Assembly (NCBI GenBank): GCA_003249955.1
Contig: QKHS01000096.1
Span: forward strand, 1 to 45,096
Source: Bacteroidales bacterium
GTDB lineage: Bacteria; Bacteroidota; Bacteroidia; Bacteroidales; ML635J-15
DNA length: 45,096 nucleotides
Direction: 5' to 3'
Shown: positions 1 through 9,431 of the stretch, piece after piece
Position numbering within the stretch: position 1 is the first letter of the stretch
How the letters are laid out: every line of letters starts with the position of its first letter
Translations under genes and position numbers: made by a program
The notes under the pieces: generated by a model
The model's database searches: none
What the model was told of the DNA's origin: nothing
What the model saw: only the letters and a program-made list of their open reading frames with translations

Positions 1-33
1 AAATTTGAAAGCCCTATAAGGCAACCAAAATAA
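1..33 (+). CDS. Possible C-terminal end of an upstream gene (partial)
   Basis: Reading from base 1, the frame gives ten codons (KFESPIRQPK) and then TAA at 31-33. A strong hairpin followed by a T-run starts six bases later, which is what the end of a transcription unit looks like. Ten residues are too few to recognise a family, so this is an inference from position only; the bases could equally be non-coding. Confidence 0.35.
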   Translation, partial: KFESPIRQPK

Positions 34-38
34 AAAAA

Positions 39-80
39 AACGTTATTATTAATAAAAAAATTAATAGTAATGTTTTTTTT
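39..80 (+). terminator. AT-rich intrinsic terminator of the upstream unit
   Basis: Bases 39-52 (AACGTTATTATTAA) pair with 61-74 (TTAATAGTAATGTT) over 14 positions with two G-U wobbles and an 8-base loop. A T-run follows to base 80 and an A-run precedes the stem, so it could act in both directions. It lies just after the probable stop codon at 31-33. Confidence 0.6.
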
Positions 81-161
81 TATATATTCGCAGAGAACAA
101 TGCTTTACGAGGTAGCGGAGTTGCTGTGCAATTGTTATTATTTTTGATTAAATATACAACT

Positions 162-788
162 ATGAAATTCAAACATTGGTTTTTTATTGGTGTTTTGTTT
201 TTTTTGCCTGTTAGTGTTTTTACTCAACAGGTAATGGAATTTACCCAGGTTAAAATGACGGGAGATAGTAAGACAGTTTACTTCAATGTCAAAGGACTTG
301 GAGACGACGAAGCAGAGAGGGCAGCCTTAATGGACAATTTATTAAAAGATGAAAATGTTATTAAAGGCAGAATTTATACAAGCTCGTCAGGCAAAACAAA
401 ATGCCAGTTGTTTTTACCTGTTAACATAACAGCCGGCTACATCAGGTCTATTATAAACTCATACGGTTATGATTATGATTTTACAACTGTTTCGGTTGAT
501 GGTAAGCTAAAAGATGCTGAAGATCCTGAAACATTTGTGTCTGTATCTTATCTTCCGGAAAAAGATTTCCCTCAATATGTAAAAACCGGAGATAAGCAAA
601 AAGATGCTGATGATTACCGTCTTGCTAAAGAGAAATGGATTTCAGAAAATGAGAGAAAATATAAAAAAGAGCGTTCTCAGGGAACAACGGAGTACCCTAT
701 AATCATTCAGAAGGAAGATTTTAATAAATATTCTGAAGAAAAGAAACAGAGACTATTAGCAGAACCTGATAAATATGTTATAAAATAA
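162..788 (+). CDS. Small exported protein of unknown function, possible HMA-like fold
   Basis: I do not recognise this 208-residue protein by name. The ATG at 162 is preferred over an in-frame GTG at 126 because it starts exactly at a Sec signal peptide (MKFKHWFFIGVLFFLP, cleavage probably near VFTQQ). Residues of about 30-110 alternate strand and helix in a way that resembles ferredoxin-like, heavy-metal-associated (HMA) domains, but there is no CxxC metal site. The C-terminal half is charged and Lys/Glu-rich, ending PDKYVIK. The next gene begins 27 bases downstream on the same strand, so it is probably co-transcribed with the large SprB-repeat protein and may be periplasmic. The fold suggestion is inference only. 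Confidence 0.75.
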   Translation: MKFKHWFFIGVLFFLPVSVFTQQVMEFTQVKMTGDSKTVYFNVKGLGDDEAERAALMDNLLKDENVIKGRIYTSSSGKTKCQLFLPVNITAGYIRSIINSYGYDYDFTTVSVDGKLKDAEDPETFVSVSYLPEKDFPQYVKTGDKQKDADDYRLAKEKWISENERKYKKERSQGTTEYPIIIQKEDFNKYSEEKKQRLLAEPDKYVIK

Positions 789-815
789 TTTAAACAACGC
801 CAAAGATTAACTCCC

Positions 816-3800
816 ATGATAAAGTCTTTAAATAAAGTTTTAATTTCAGCAGTCATATTTTTATCGGCTGCCTTTTTAAATTCTGCCACAGCTTGTACCG
901 GTAGTATTCTGGCAGGTAATCTTACTCTTACCGACAACTGGCAAACAATAAGTGCTGTGCAGGCCGGAGACAGATACACATTCACAATTGGCGCCGGAGA
1001 AGTAATCATTTTTTCATTTTGTCAGGGCGGCGGATCTTACTCAAATGACCCTACACTTGAGATTCACAATGCTGCCGGAACGATTGTTTATGATTCAAAT
1101 GATGACCATTGCGGATATGGTGCAGAATTAGTCTGGGTTTGTTCTACCAGCGGTACATATTCTGTCGGCATTTATGATTTCCCTTGTCTTACAAATGGTG
1201 CTGCAATGGGGACATTAGCATATAAATTGCTACCTACTCCTACAGAGCAGGATTGTCTGGGAGCCCGCCCGCTTTGCTCAAGTTTGTCAAACCATCCGCA
1301 GTCTTATGTCGGTTCCGGGCATTATTATGATATCTTCAATTTTAATGCTCAACAAGGAATGGCGGTAAGCACAAATAATTGTCCGAATTGTCTGGTTACA
1401 GGAGAAAGAAATAATGTTTGGTACACATTTACTTCACAAAATAACGGAAACCTTGCATTTACAATTGATCCTGTAGATAATTCCGATGACTATGACTGGG
1501 CTTTGTATAGTTTAAACGGTGGAGTAGAATGCCTTGATTTGATAGACTGGAGTGCTCATCCTCCGGTTAGCTGTAATTATGCATATATTGATTCCGGAAA
1601 CGGGAATACTGGTATTGGCAGTGGTTCTTCTTCCTGTGTTGGTCCGGTTGCAGATGTCGGCTTTAATTCTACATTTGCTGTAACAACAGGTCAGACTTAT
1701 GTACTGACTGTGTCAAATTTCAGTTCTTCACAAAACGGATATTCAATAAATTTTGGTGCAAGCACAGCTTCTATTGTTGACAACTCTGCGCCTGTGCTTG
1801 AGGATCTCGTTTACCAGCCTTATTGCGGATCTTCCTCTATAACTGTTCAGTTCAGTGAATCTGTATGGTGTTCCAGTGTACAGCCTTCTGACTTTGTACT
1901 TACCGGTCCTAATGGCACTTACTCTGTTGATGATACTTACAGTATTGTTTGTATGTCAGCATCTTCAAATACTTATTCAGGAACATGGTATGATGATGTA
2001 TGGACCCTGACTCTCGGTGATGTACTTTCACAAACCGGAGACTACACCTTAACTCTTAACGCGGGAAGTGTTGAAGATAAATGTACAAATGTTAATGCTC
2101 AAAACCAGCTTTTCTTTTCTATTGTCGGAATTACAGCAGATGTAAACATTAACAGCCTTGCAGGATGTAGCGGCGATTGCAACGGAGAAATCAGCATCAC
2201 CAACATGTCGGGAGGGACTCCTCCGTATTATATAAACTGGAGCGGAACGTCAGGTTTTTCCTCAACGAGTGCAACTATTTCGGGCTTGTGTCCTGATCAA
2301 TATACAGTTACCATAACCGATTCGGAAGGAATATGTGAGTTCATTGAGACTGTTGATTTAACAGAAGCTCCACCTATAAATGCTACAGCCTCAAGTAATA
2401 GCCCGGTGTGTGAAGGTTCTTCGTTGAATCTTAGTTCAACCAGCGATGATCCGGCATCAACGTTCTCATGGTCAGGGCCGGCAACTTTCTCGTCGGCATC
2501 GCAAAATCCATGTCTTTCAAATGCTGTTCCGGGAATGAGCGGTACATATACCGTAATTGTTACAGACTCTTATAATTGTACAGATACTGTTAGTACAGAT
2601 GTTGTTGTTTATGCTGTTACTCCTGTTTCCGTTACCAGCGGAAGCCCGTATTGTGAAGGAGAAACCATCCAGTTAAATGCAACTACTGTTATCGGAGCAT
2701 CATACTCGTGGTCTGGTCCCGGGGTTTTCAGTTCGGCAGTTGAAGATCCTTCTATTGCCAATTGTGTCGTTACGGATGGTGGCACATATTCTGTTACTGT
2801 AACAGATGCAAACAGTTGTACTATCTCTGCAAATACCAATATTGTTGTAAATCCGGGGATTACAGCCAATGTAATAGCAGTTAATCCTCCGTGTTACCAG
2901 GAGCCGGGTGGTCGCATAAATATAGATGTAACAAGCGGGACCCCTGCATATAGTTACATCTGGAATACCGGTGCAACAGAGGATTCTGTAATAAATTGTC
3001 TGGGAGGAACCCCATATTGTGTTACAATTCAGGATGGCGCAGGTTGTAGCCTGGAAATCTGTCATACATTGACAGACCCTGCAGAACTGGTAGTTACGTC
3101 CTCTACAGTTCCGACAGAATGCGGCTACCTTGATGGCGAAATCACTCTGAACATTTCAGGAGGAACTGGTGTCTCCACTGTTATATGGACAGAATCGCAT
3201 ACCGGAGATCATATTACAGGCCTTCATCCCGGAGATTATACCGCAACAGTCACAGATGCAAACTCATGTACAGAAATACTTACGGTAACAGTCGGATTCT
3301 TCGGAGCCGGAGATGTTTCAATTGAGCAAAATCAGTTTATAAAATGTTATGGAGAAACTACAGCGGTGCTTACATCTTATATGGATGGTGGTGCTCTTCC
3401 TTTAAGTTATGAATGGTCTGTACCTGGCCAGACAAATGCAACCCTGTCGGGAATAGGAGCAAATACATATTCTGTTACAATAGAAGATGCTTACGGCTGT
3501 TCCGGCCAGGCCAGTTTCCCTGTTACACAACCGGAACAGCTCACAATGCTTATTGATCATGTTGATGTGTTGTGTCGCGGAGGGAATAACGGAAGTGCGA
3601 CAGTAACTGTTTCAGGCGGAATATTCCCATATCTTTATTCATGGGAACATGGCCCGACATCAAGCCATATTTCATCACTTACTGCAGGCACATACAGTGT
3701 GGAAGTAACAGATATTAACGGTTGTATTTTGAATGACTATGTTGTAATAGGTCAACCCGATGAATCTGTTTCCATAAATCTGGCAACTGAAGGGGTCTCG

Positions 3801-4496
3801 TGTGCCGGAAAGTTTGACGGGACAGCAATTGCTTCAGGAGAAGGAGGAACTCCTCCATATACAGTTTACTGGCTTCAGTATGGGACTCTTATTGCAAGCG
3901 GAGAGCAGATACAGTCATTAAGATCAGGGAATTATTCCGTTGAATTATTTGATGCAAACAATTGTCAGTCAGAGACAAACTTTATAATAACAGAACCATC
4001 GGAATTAATTGTCGGAAGTGAAATGTCTGCAGTTACATGTAAAGGTTTTAACGATGGGATGATAGCTGTTTCCATTGATGGCGGAACATTCCCATACGAT
4101 ATAGAGTGGAGTACGGGAGATTCCTTGTCAATAATTACAGGCTTAAGAGCAGGACAATATTTTGTAACTGTCACAGACAACAACGATTGTAGCAGAACAA
4201 TCGGAATAAGTGTGCCGGAGAGTACAAAATTATGTATAGGAATTCCTGATGCATTTACTCCTAACGGAGACGGAATAAATGACACATGGGAAATAGAGTA
4301 TATTGAGATGTACTCTGGTTCATTTGTTAACGTTTTCAATCGATGGGGACAACAAATCTATCAGGGAGTTCCGGGTTCCCCGTTCTGGAATGGTAAATTT
4401 AACGGAGAGTATGTGCCTGCCGGTGCATATCAGTATGTTATTGATTTACGTAACGGAATGGAGCCGTTTACAGGAGTTGTAGTTGTCGTTTACTAA
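816..4496 (+). CDS. T9SS type B (CHU_C) surface protein with SprB repeats
   Basis: This 1226-residue protein is a secreted adhesin-like surface protein. A signal peptide (residues about 1-25, ending NSATA) is followed by two Cys-rich beta domains of pre-peptidase/CUB-like appearance (about 27-310), a short Ig/Cadherin-like segment (about 325-440), one SprB repeat (about 442-515), two CHU-type Ig-like domains with SxxPxCEG openings (about 520-685) and six further SprB repeats (about 690-1135). The repeats carry the typical C-x-G-x2-DG, GGT-PPY-x-W and AGxYxVTVTDxxxC elements. The C-terminus (about 1138-1226, starting IPDAFTPNGDGINDTW and ending with VPAGAYQYVI and a short tail) is the gliding-motility-associated CHU_C domain, a type B sorting signal for the type IX secretion system. 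It is therefore expected on or outside the outer membrane. A strong terminator follows at once. The ligand is unknown. Confidence 0.93.
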   Translation: MIKSLNKVLISAVIFLSAAFLNSATACTGSILAGNLTLTDNWQTISAVQAGDRYTFTIGAGEVIIFSFCQGGGSYSNDPTLEIHNAAGTIVYDSNDDHCGYGAELVWVCSTSGTYSVGIYDFPCLTNGAAMGTLAYKLLPTPTEQDCLGARPLCSSLSNHPQSYVGSGHYYDIFNFNAQQGMAVSTNNCPNCLVTGERNNVWYTFTSQNNGNLAFTIDPVDNSDDYDWALYSLNGGVECLDLIDWSAHPPVSCNYAYIDSGNGNTGIGSGSSSCVGPVADVGFNSTFAVTTGQTYVLTVSNFSSSQNGYSINFGASTASIVDNSAPVLEDLVYQPYCGSSSITVQFSESVWCSSVQPSDFVLTGPNGTYSVDDTYSIVCMSASSNTYSGTWYDDVWTLTLGDVLSQTGDYTLTLNAGSVEDKCTNVNAQNQLFFSIVGITADVNINSLAGCSGDCNGEISITNMSGGTPPYYINWSGTSGFSSTSATISGLCPDQYTVTITDSEGICEFIETVDLTEAPPINATASSNSPVCEGSSLNLSSTSDDPASTFSWSGPATFSSASQNPCLSNAVPGMSGTYTVIVTDSYNCTDTVSTDVVVYAVTPVSVTSGSPYCEGETIQLNATTVIGASYSWSGPGVFSSAVEDPSIANCVVTDGGTYSVTVTDANSCTISANTNIVVNPGITANVIAVNPPCYQEPGGRINIDVTSGTPAYSYIWNTGATEDSVINCLGGTPYCVTIQDGAGCSLEICHTLTDPAELVVTSSTVPTECGYLDGEITLNISGGTGVSTVIWTESHTGDHITGLHPGDYTATVTDANSCTEILTVTVGFFGAGDVSIEQNQFIKCYGETTAVLTSYMDGGALPLSYEWSVPGQTNATLSGIGANTYSVTIEDAYGCSGQASFPVTQPEQLTMLIDHVDVLCRGGNNGSATVTVSGGIFPYLYSWEHGPTSSHISSLTAGTYSVEVTDINGCILNDYVVIGQPDESVSINLATEGVSCAGKFDGTAIASGEGGTPPYTVYWLQYGTLIASGEQIQSLRSGNYSVELFDANNCQSETNFIITEPSELIVGSEMSAVTCKGFNDGMIAVSIDGGTFPYDIEWSTGDSLSIITGLRAGQYFVTVTDNNDCSRTIGISVPESTKLCIGIPDAFTPNGDGINDTWEIEYIEMYSGSFVNVFNRWGQQIYQGVPGSPFWNGKFNGEYVPAGAYQYVIDLRNGMEPFTGVVVVVY

Positions 4497-4505
4497 CAAT
4501 ATAAG

Positions 4506-4537
4506 AGGCTGCCACAGAGCAGCCTTTTTTTATTTTT
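4506..4537 (+). terminator. Intrinsic terminator after the SprB-repeat gene
   Basis: AGGCTGC (4506-4512) pairs perfectly with GCAGCCT (4519-4525) around a 6-base loop, followed by a long T-run. It starts nine bases after the stop codon of the SprB-repeat gene, separating it from the PASTA gene. Confidence 0.9.
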
Positions 4538-4591
4538 TATATTGTCATTTCTGTATTTTTTAATATTTTTACATCCTAAAACTTTTGGGGT

Positions 4592-5422
4592 ATGATGAAG
4601 AAATTTTTAAATTTTCTTAAGAGTAAATTGTTTTTACTGAATTTTGGCGGAGCCGTTGTTTTTTTTATTTTAATATTTGTTATACTCAACCTGAGTCTTA
4701 AATCATATACAAAACATGGTGAGACTGTTACAATTCCTACTTTAATCGGAATGCAGACTGATGAAGCTATTGCCTTAATTGAAGAAAACGGGTTTAAATA
4801 TGAAATCATAGATACTGTTTTTGACAATAAGTATGATAAAGGATCTGTAGTTGAGCAGAACCCTGTTCCTGAGTCTTTAGTTAAAGAGGGCAGAAAAATT
4901 TACATTATAGTTAACAGTAATCAGGACGAAATGATATCTATGCCTCAGTTGGTAGGATTTTCCATGCGACAGGTTCAGTCAATGGCAGAAACTTACGGAC
5001 TTAATATCGGAGGATTAAGATATGTGCCGGATATAGCTGTAAATGTCGTAATTAAACAAATGTACAAAGGAGAAGAGATAGATGCCGGCGCAAAAATAAA
5101 AAAAGGCTCTACAATAGACCTGGTTCTTGGATTGGGAATAAGTGATAAAACAACTACAGTACCTTCTTTAATCGGAAAGACATATAAAGAGGCCAGCAAT
5201 ACTTTACTTGATTTGTTTCTTAATACCGGAGCCGTTAATTACGATAAAACAGTAAAGACCAAAAATGATTCTCTTAAAGCAAAAGTTTACCGTCAATCTC
5301 CTTATGCCAGCACAATAAATGAGGTAAATCTCGGTTATAATGTAGATATTTGGCTGACTAAAGATGAAAGTTTGTTAAATGCATCTCTGGAAGATAATGA
5401 CGGAGAAGAAGATAATAAATAA
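4592..5422 (+). CDS. PASTA-domain membrane protein
   Basis: A 276-residue single-pass protein: a short basic cytoplasmic N-terminus, one transmembrane helix (about residues 15-37, FGGAVVFFILIFVILNL), then three PASTA domains (about 42-110, 112-183 and 184-257) with the typical VPxLIGxxxxEAxxxL and GSxVxxxxP elements, and an acidic tail. PASTA domains bind peptidoglycan or muropeptides in Ser/Thr kinases and penicillin-binding proteins; here there is no kinase or transpeptidase domain, which is common for Bacteroidota stand-alone PASTA proteins. Two consecutive ATG codons (4592, 4595) could serve as the start. It sits 17 bases upstream of a T9SS protein and in the same run as an RluD homologue, an order I recall from other Bacteroidota. 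A cell-envelope role is likely but not shown. Confidence 0.9.
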   Translation: MMKKFLNFLKSKLFLLNFGGAVVFFILIFVILNLSLKSYTKHGETVTIPTLIGMQTDEAIALIEENGFKYEIIDTVFDNKYDKGSVVEQNPVPESLVKEGRKIYIIVNSNQDEMISMPQLVGFSMRQVQSMAETYGLNIGGLRYVPDIAVNVVIKQMYKGEEIDAGAKIKKGSTIDLVLGLGISDKTTTVPSLIGKTYKEASNTLLDLFLNTGAVNYDKTVKTKNDSLKAKVYRQSPYASTINEVNLGYNVDIWLTKDESLLNASLEDNDGEEDNK

Positions 5423-5439
5423 TGACTAAGCTTGTTTAA

Positions 5440-7293
5440 ATGAAACGATATCTTGCTGTTTTAATATTTTTATGTCCCTTTGCCACACTGTTTTCACAGG
5501 AGGCCTTAACGGATATTGGTAATGCTACACTCAGGAAATACAGTGCAGAATATTTCAAAAAAAACAGTCTGAAAAATACTATGACAACGGATACGTTGGA
5601 TTTGCCTTTTTTTGACGATTTTGCAAACTCTTTTGTTTATCCCGATTCCAGTATATGGATGGATAAATTTGCATTTATAAACAACGAATATGCAAAAAGT
5701 CCTGTATCATATGGCGTAGCAACTCTTGATGCGATAAATCAATATGGAGCTGTTTATACACACCTTCCGTCACTAAGTTCTGCAATTGCTGACTACATGA
5801 CATCCAAACCGGTAAAACTTAATGTCGATATTGCAGATTCTGTTTATCTGAGTTTTTATTATCAGGCAGGAGGCTTTGGTAATTCTCCCGAACTGAGAGA
5901 CTCTCTGGTTTTACAGTTCAAAGCTCCCGAAACTCAATGGCAGAGTGTTTGGCATGTAGGCGGAGGAGAAATAATGGATACATTTAAGCTTGTTATGATT
6001 CCGGTTGTTGACGAACAATGGCTGGTTGACGGTTTCCAGTTCAGGTTTTTAAATTATGCCAGTGTTAGTTCGAACTATGAACCCAGTTGGATCAGCAATA
6101 CCGATCACTGGAATATAGATTATGTCAAACTGGATACTGCCAGAACTTTCGCAGATACTTTTAATAATGAAGCAGCATTTGTAAAAAACTTTTCTTCTAT
6201 GGTTGACAGTTTTGAAGTTGTTCCGTGGAAACATTTTAAAACCAACCCTGTGGAATTAATGAAAGACAGTTTATTGTATGTTTTTAATAATACAACTCTT
6301 AACACCACCCTAAATGTAATAAGACAATGCGAGGTTTTTGATCTTAGCAGTAATAGTATGGAGTATTTTGAACATAATGATAATGATAATATTGACCCTT
6401 TATCAACTTTGGAATACAAGCAGTATTTCGATTATGTATTTGATTCAGATCAGGAAGATTCTGTGACTTTTCTGATTAAAGGTTTTCTGGGTACTGATTT
6501 AACATCTGAACGTAGTATTTACAGGTGGAATGACACCATTCATTATTATCAGCATTTCTCAAATTATTATGCTTATGATGACGGAACAGCCGAAAAAGGA
6601 TACGGGATAACCGGGCAGAACACTGCTTATTCAAGCCTTGCATACCAGTTCACACCTATAGTTTCTGACACATTATACGGAGTTTACATTTATTTTAATC
6701 AGGTAATGAACGAAGGAAACCGTAAATATTTCTTTTTGAATGTGTGGACTGATGATAATGGTATCCCGGGAGATACAATTTATCAAAAGACAGGGGTTAT
6801 CCCTGAATATAGTGATGAAATTAACGGATTTATTTATTATCCTCTGGATACAGCACTTTTTATTGATACAACCTTTTATATCGGATGGACAAAAACTACT
6901 GACGATATGCTCAACTGCGGATTTGACCTTAACAGAGTCTCTAACCAGCATTTGTTTTATAATGTCACCGGCGAATGGGTTAATTCTTCAATTGAAGGAG
7001 CTTTGATGGTAAGACCTGTATTCGGGAGTAAGCCACAGGAATCTTTTGTTTCCCCGGTTACTTATTCGCAGGATTTTGAAATTTATCCAAATCCGGCTAT
7101 GGACAGGATTAATATTTCTGCTCAGGACGATTCTTGTTCGGTTCAGATTTTTGATGCTTCCGGCAAGGTGATAATTTCTGCAAATGTAATGTCAGATATA
7201 GATGTAAGTACTCTTACAAGCGGAATGTATTATGTAAAGCTTGTTTCGGAAACAACTGTTTATAAAACTCAGAAATTGCTTATTGTAAGATAA
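5440..7293 (+). CDS. T9SS type A sorting domain-containing exported protein
   Basis: A 617-residue protein with a signal peptide (MKRYLAVLIFLCPFATLFSQ) and a C-terminal type A sorting domain from about residue 546 (EIYPNPAMDRINIS ... LTSGMYYVKLVS ... KLLIVR). The body is Asp/Tyr/Phe-rich beta structure; residues of about 85-240 look like a jelly-roll/LamG-type sandwich, and about 370-530 (YAYDDGTAEKGYG onwards) resembles the beta-sandwich that often precedes T9SS tails. No enzyme motif was found. It is predicted to be exported through the outer membrane by the type IX system and released or anchored after tail removal. It lies between the PASTA and RluD genes with gaps of 17 and 4 bases, so co-transcription is likely although the functions look unrelated. 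Confidence 0.9.
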   Translation: MKRYLAVLIFLCPFATLFSQEALTDIGNATLRKYSAEYFKKNSLKNTMTTDTLDLPFFDDFANSFVYPDSSIWMDKFAFINNEYAKSPVSYGVATLDAINQYGAVYTHLPSLSSAIADYMTSKPVKLNVDIADSVYLSFYYQAGGFGNSPELRDSLVLQFKAPETQWQSVWHVGGGEIMDTFKLVMIPVVDEQWLVDGFQFRFLNYASVSSNYEPSWISNTDHWNIDYVKLDTARTFADTFNNEAAFVKNFSSMVDSFEVVPWKHFKTNPVELMKDSLLYVFNNTTLNTTLNVIRQCEVFDLSSNSMEYFEHNDNDNIDPLSTLEYKQYFDYVFDSDQEDSVTFLIKGFLGTDLTSERSIYRWNDTIHYYQHFSNYYAYDDGTAEKGYGITGQNTAYSSLAYQFTPIVSDTLYGVYIYFNQVMNEGNRKYFFLNVWTDDNGIPGDTIYQKTGVIPEYSDEINGFIYYPLDTALFIDTTFYIGWTKTTDDMLNCGFDLNRVSNQHLFYNVTGEWVNSSIEGALMVRPVFGSKPQESFVSPVTYSQDFEIYPNPAMDRINISAQDDSCSVQIFDASGKVIISANVMSDIDVSTLTSGMYYVKLVSETTVYKTQKLLIVR

Positions 7294-7297
7294 AATT

Positions 7298-8362
7298 ATG
7301 AGTATAGAGGATTTTGAAATTGACGAAACATCAGAAGAGTTTGAGCAATCCGAGTTATTTGAACATCACCGCTTAGTTATAGAGCCGGGTCAGAAAATGA
7401 TGAGACTTGACAAGTATCTTGTCTGTCGTTTGGCTTCTACATCCCGTAACCGTATTCAGAATGCTGCTGAAGCCGGCAATATTCTTGTAAACGGGAAAGC
7501 TGCAAAAAACTCATATAAAGTAAAACCCGGAGATGTCGTAAGTATAGTTTTAAGTTATCCGAAAACAGAGCATGAACTTGTTGCCCAGGATATTCCTCTG
7601 GATATTTTTTATGAAGATGAGCATCTGGTGGTTGTAAATAAAAAACCCGGCATGGTTGTTCATCCCGCTTTCGGACATTATGAAGGAACACTGGTTAATG
7701 CCCTTGCATACAGATTTCAGCAATTGCCTATGTTCAGCGGCAAAGAAGTCAGACCCGGATTGGTTCATCGTATTGACAAAGACACTTCTGGATTATTGGT
7801 AGTTGCAAAAACTGATATTGCAATGAATAAGCTTGCAAAACAATTTTTTGATCATACCTGCAAGCGTTCTTATCAGGCACTTGTTTGGGGAAATCTGCCA
7901 GAAGATACCGGTACAATTACCGGACATGTGGGACGGAATCTTAAAAACCGTAAGGTTATGGATGTTTTTCCCGAAGGTGATTACGGTAAAGAAGCAATTA
8001 CACATTATCGTGTTCTGGAAAGATTTGGGTACGTAAACCTTGTTGAGTGCCGTCTTGAAACAGGTCGTACTCACCAGATCCGGGTACATTTTAAAAGCAT
8101 TGGACATCCTTTATTTAACGATTGGGAATACGGAGGCGATAAAATATTAAAAGGGACTACGTTTACAAAATACAAGCAATTTGTTGAGAATTGCTTTAAG
8201 ATATTACCACGTCAGGCTCTGCACGCCAAGTCGTTGGGATTTGTACACCCTGCAACCGGTAAAGATGTTTTCTTCGAATCAGAACTTCCCGATGATATGA
8301 AGAACTGCATAGAAAAATGGAGAAACTATACTGCCGGCAGAGATGACGATATGCAGGACTGA
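7298..8362 (+). CDS. rluD: RluA/RluD family 23S rRNA pseudouridine synthase
   Basis: A 354-residue cytoplasmic enzyme that converts uridines in 23S rRNA to pseudouridine. An acidic N-terminal extension (about 1-28) is followed by an S4 RNA-binding domain (about 34-90, RLDKYLVCRL ... NGKAAKNSYKVKPGD) and the RluA catalytic domain (about 95-330). The motif GLVHRIDKDTSGLLVVAKT holds the expected catalytic aspartate (Asp160), and the later GRTHQIRVHF motif is also intact. Length and both motifs fit RluD rather than the shorter RluC/RluA forms, but the exact target uridines cannot be told from sequence alone. It starts 4 bases after the T9SS gene and its stop codon ends one base before the stop of a gene on the other strand. 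Confidence 0.95.
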   Translation: MSIEDFEIDETSEEFEQSELFEHHRLVIEPGQKMMRLDKYLVCRLASTSRNRIQNAAEAGNILVNGKAAKNSYKVKPGDVVSIVLSYPKTEHELVAQDIPLDIFYEDEHLVVVNKKPGMVVHPAFGHYEGTLVNALAYRFQQLPMFSGKEVRPGLVHRIDKDTSGLLVVAKTDIAMNKLAKQFFDHTCKRSYQALVWGNLPEDTGTITGHVGRNLKNRKVMDVFPEGDYGKEAITHYRVLERFGYVNLVECRLETGRTHQIRVHFKSIGHPLFNDWEYGGDKILKGTTFTKYKQFVENCFKILPRQALHAKSLGFVHPATGKDVFFESELPDDMKNCIEKWRNYTAGRDDDMQD

Positions 8363-8363
8363 A

Positions 8364-8843
8364 TTATTTATCAGTTGCACATGGATGATCTTTATATTTC
8401 TGAAGCAGATGTTTCCTGAATTCACGGTCTGCCTGATACAATAAAGCAACTTTTTTTACAGGTAATACTTTCTTATATTTATCGTGATAGGTTTTTTCCA
8501 GTTCTGCTTTTTCTTCTTTTATTTCTACCAATCTGTCAAGTTTTGTTTCAAGATCCTTATCGCTTAATGTAGAAATGTTTTTCTTGATATCTCTTGATAT
8601 TGAATGCTCTTCTTTAAACAAAGCATCCATTTTCTCATTATATTCATTATAAACCGGCCAGAATTGCTGAGCTTCCTTTACTGTAAGATCTATTTCTTCG
8701 GTAATGAAAGCTATTTTTTCAGCCTTTATTTTTTCATCATCCAGAGGACAATCCTTACCCCCTTTACGTTCCTGTCCGAGAACAGAAAATGATAAGCCAA
8801 GGAATAATACCAGACTTGTAATAATGATTTTGTTCGTTTTCAT
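8364..8843 (-). CDS. Periplasmic LTxxQ/heavy-metal-sensor-like protein
   Basis: From the ATG at 8843 this is a 159-residue exported protein; an upstream extension to 8933 is open but would place the signal peptide (MKTNKIIITSLVLFLGLSFSVLGQ) internally, so the shorter start is preferred. The mature part is almost entirely helical and charged, with a segment KIAFITEEIDLTVKEAQQFW that matches the pattern of Bacteroidota proteins often labelled sensors of ECF-type sigma factors, distantly like Spy/CpxP. It is the last gene after the sigma factor and the single-pass membrane protein, which fits a role in sensing periplasmic stress. The terminal Asp-His-Pro-Cys-Ala-Thr segment has a lone Cys. Function is inferred from context and family resemblance. 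Confidence 0.85.
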   Translation of the reverse strand: MKTNKIIITSLVLFLGLSFSVLGQERKGGKDCPLDDEKIKAEKIAFITEEIDLTVKEAQQFWPVYNEYNEKMDALFKEEHSISRDIKKNISTLSDKDLETKLDRLVEIKEEKAELEKTYHDKYKKVLPVKKVALLYQADREFRKHLLQKYKDHPCATDK

Positions 8844-8955
8844 AATTCTTATTTTATTGTCGGCTTTTTGTAACCCCGCATGTTCTTTAACTTCGTTTAG
8901 TCTGTAAGCCATGTTATTATTTATGATTTGCAAAACAATTTTAATTATATCCCTT

Positions 8956-9396
8956 TTATTCGTTTAGTAACTCGTATTCCAGATAATATTGTGATAAATA
9001 ATCTTCCACATACTCAGCATCTTCGTCAGATGCAATTAAAGTGTTTGATGCGAGTTCCTGTTCAGTATCTTCGTGAAGATATTCATATAATGTAAGATCA
9101 TCACTGCTAAGTTCCGAAATTAAATCCTCGTAATCTTCAAGTTCTTTGTTGTCAGAGACTTCAATTACAGGCGAAGATTTATCCACAAAAAATACGAGAG
9201 CAGCTTTTATTCCATAGCCTAAAATAATAACCGAAGCAGCCATGTAAATATATGGCTTAAAAATATCAAAAGCAGAAACTTTAGCTACCGGTTTTTCGTT
9301 GATAACACGTTCTTCAATTTTTGATTCCAGATTTTCGAAATAATCATCAGGAACTTTAAAGCTATTCTTCTTTGGTATGTCTTCCAGTTTTTTCAT
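8956..9396 (-). CDS. Single-pass membrane protein, possible ECF sigma regulator
   Basis: A 146-residue protein from the ATG at 9396; an in-frame TTG at 9414 is a weaker alternative. A basic N-terminal region of about 55 residues (KKNSFKVPDDYFENLESKI is a motif I recognise from Bacteroidota genes next to ECF sigma factors) leads into one transmembrane helix (PYIYMAASVIILGYG and following, about residues 66-90), and then an acidic Glu/Asp/Tyr-rich tail. The topology resembles an anti-sigma factor (cytoplasmic N-terminus, helix, periplasmic C-terminus), but there is no zinc-binding HxxxCxxC motif, so it is not a ZAS-type anti-sigma. It lies 35 bases after the sigma gene and before the LTxxQ-like gene. 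The regulatory role is inferred from that position. Confidence 0.85.
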   Translation of the reverse strand: MKKLEDIPKKNSFKVPDDYFENLESKIEERVINEKPVAKVSAFDIFKPYIYMAASVIILGYGIKAALVFFVDKSSPVIEVSDNKELEDYEDLISELSSDDLTLYEYLHEDTEQELASNTLIASDEDAEYVEDYLSQYYLEYELLNE

Positions 9397-9431
9397 AGTC
9401 ACTTTTTTAGACAATCATTAGCAGCAATGGT

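Noticed and set aside
100-147. Short ORF of 15 codons starting at ATG 100
   Set aside because: No conservation signal, no function, and it overlaps the start of the real gene at 162 region; treated as chance.
2140-4220. Regular repeats in the SprB gene as a possible CRISPR or satellite array
   Set aside because: The units are coding (about 75 residues each), diverged at DNA level and have no conserved short repeats with unique spacers.
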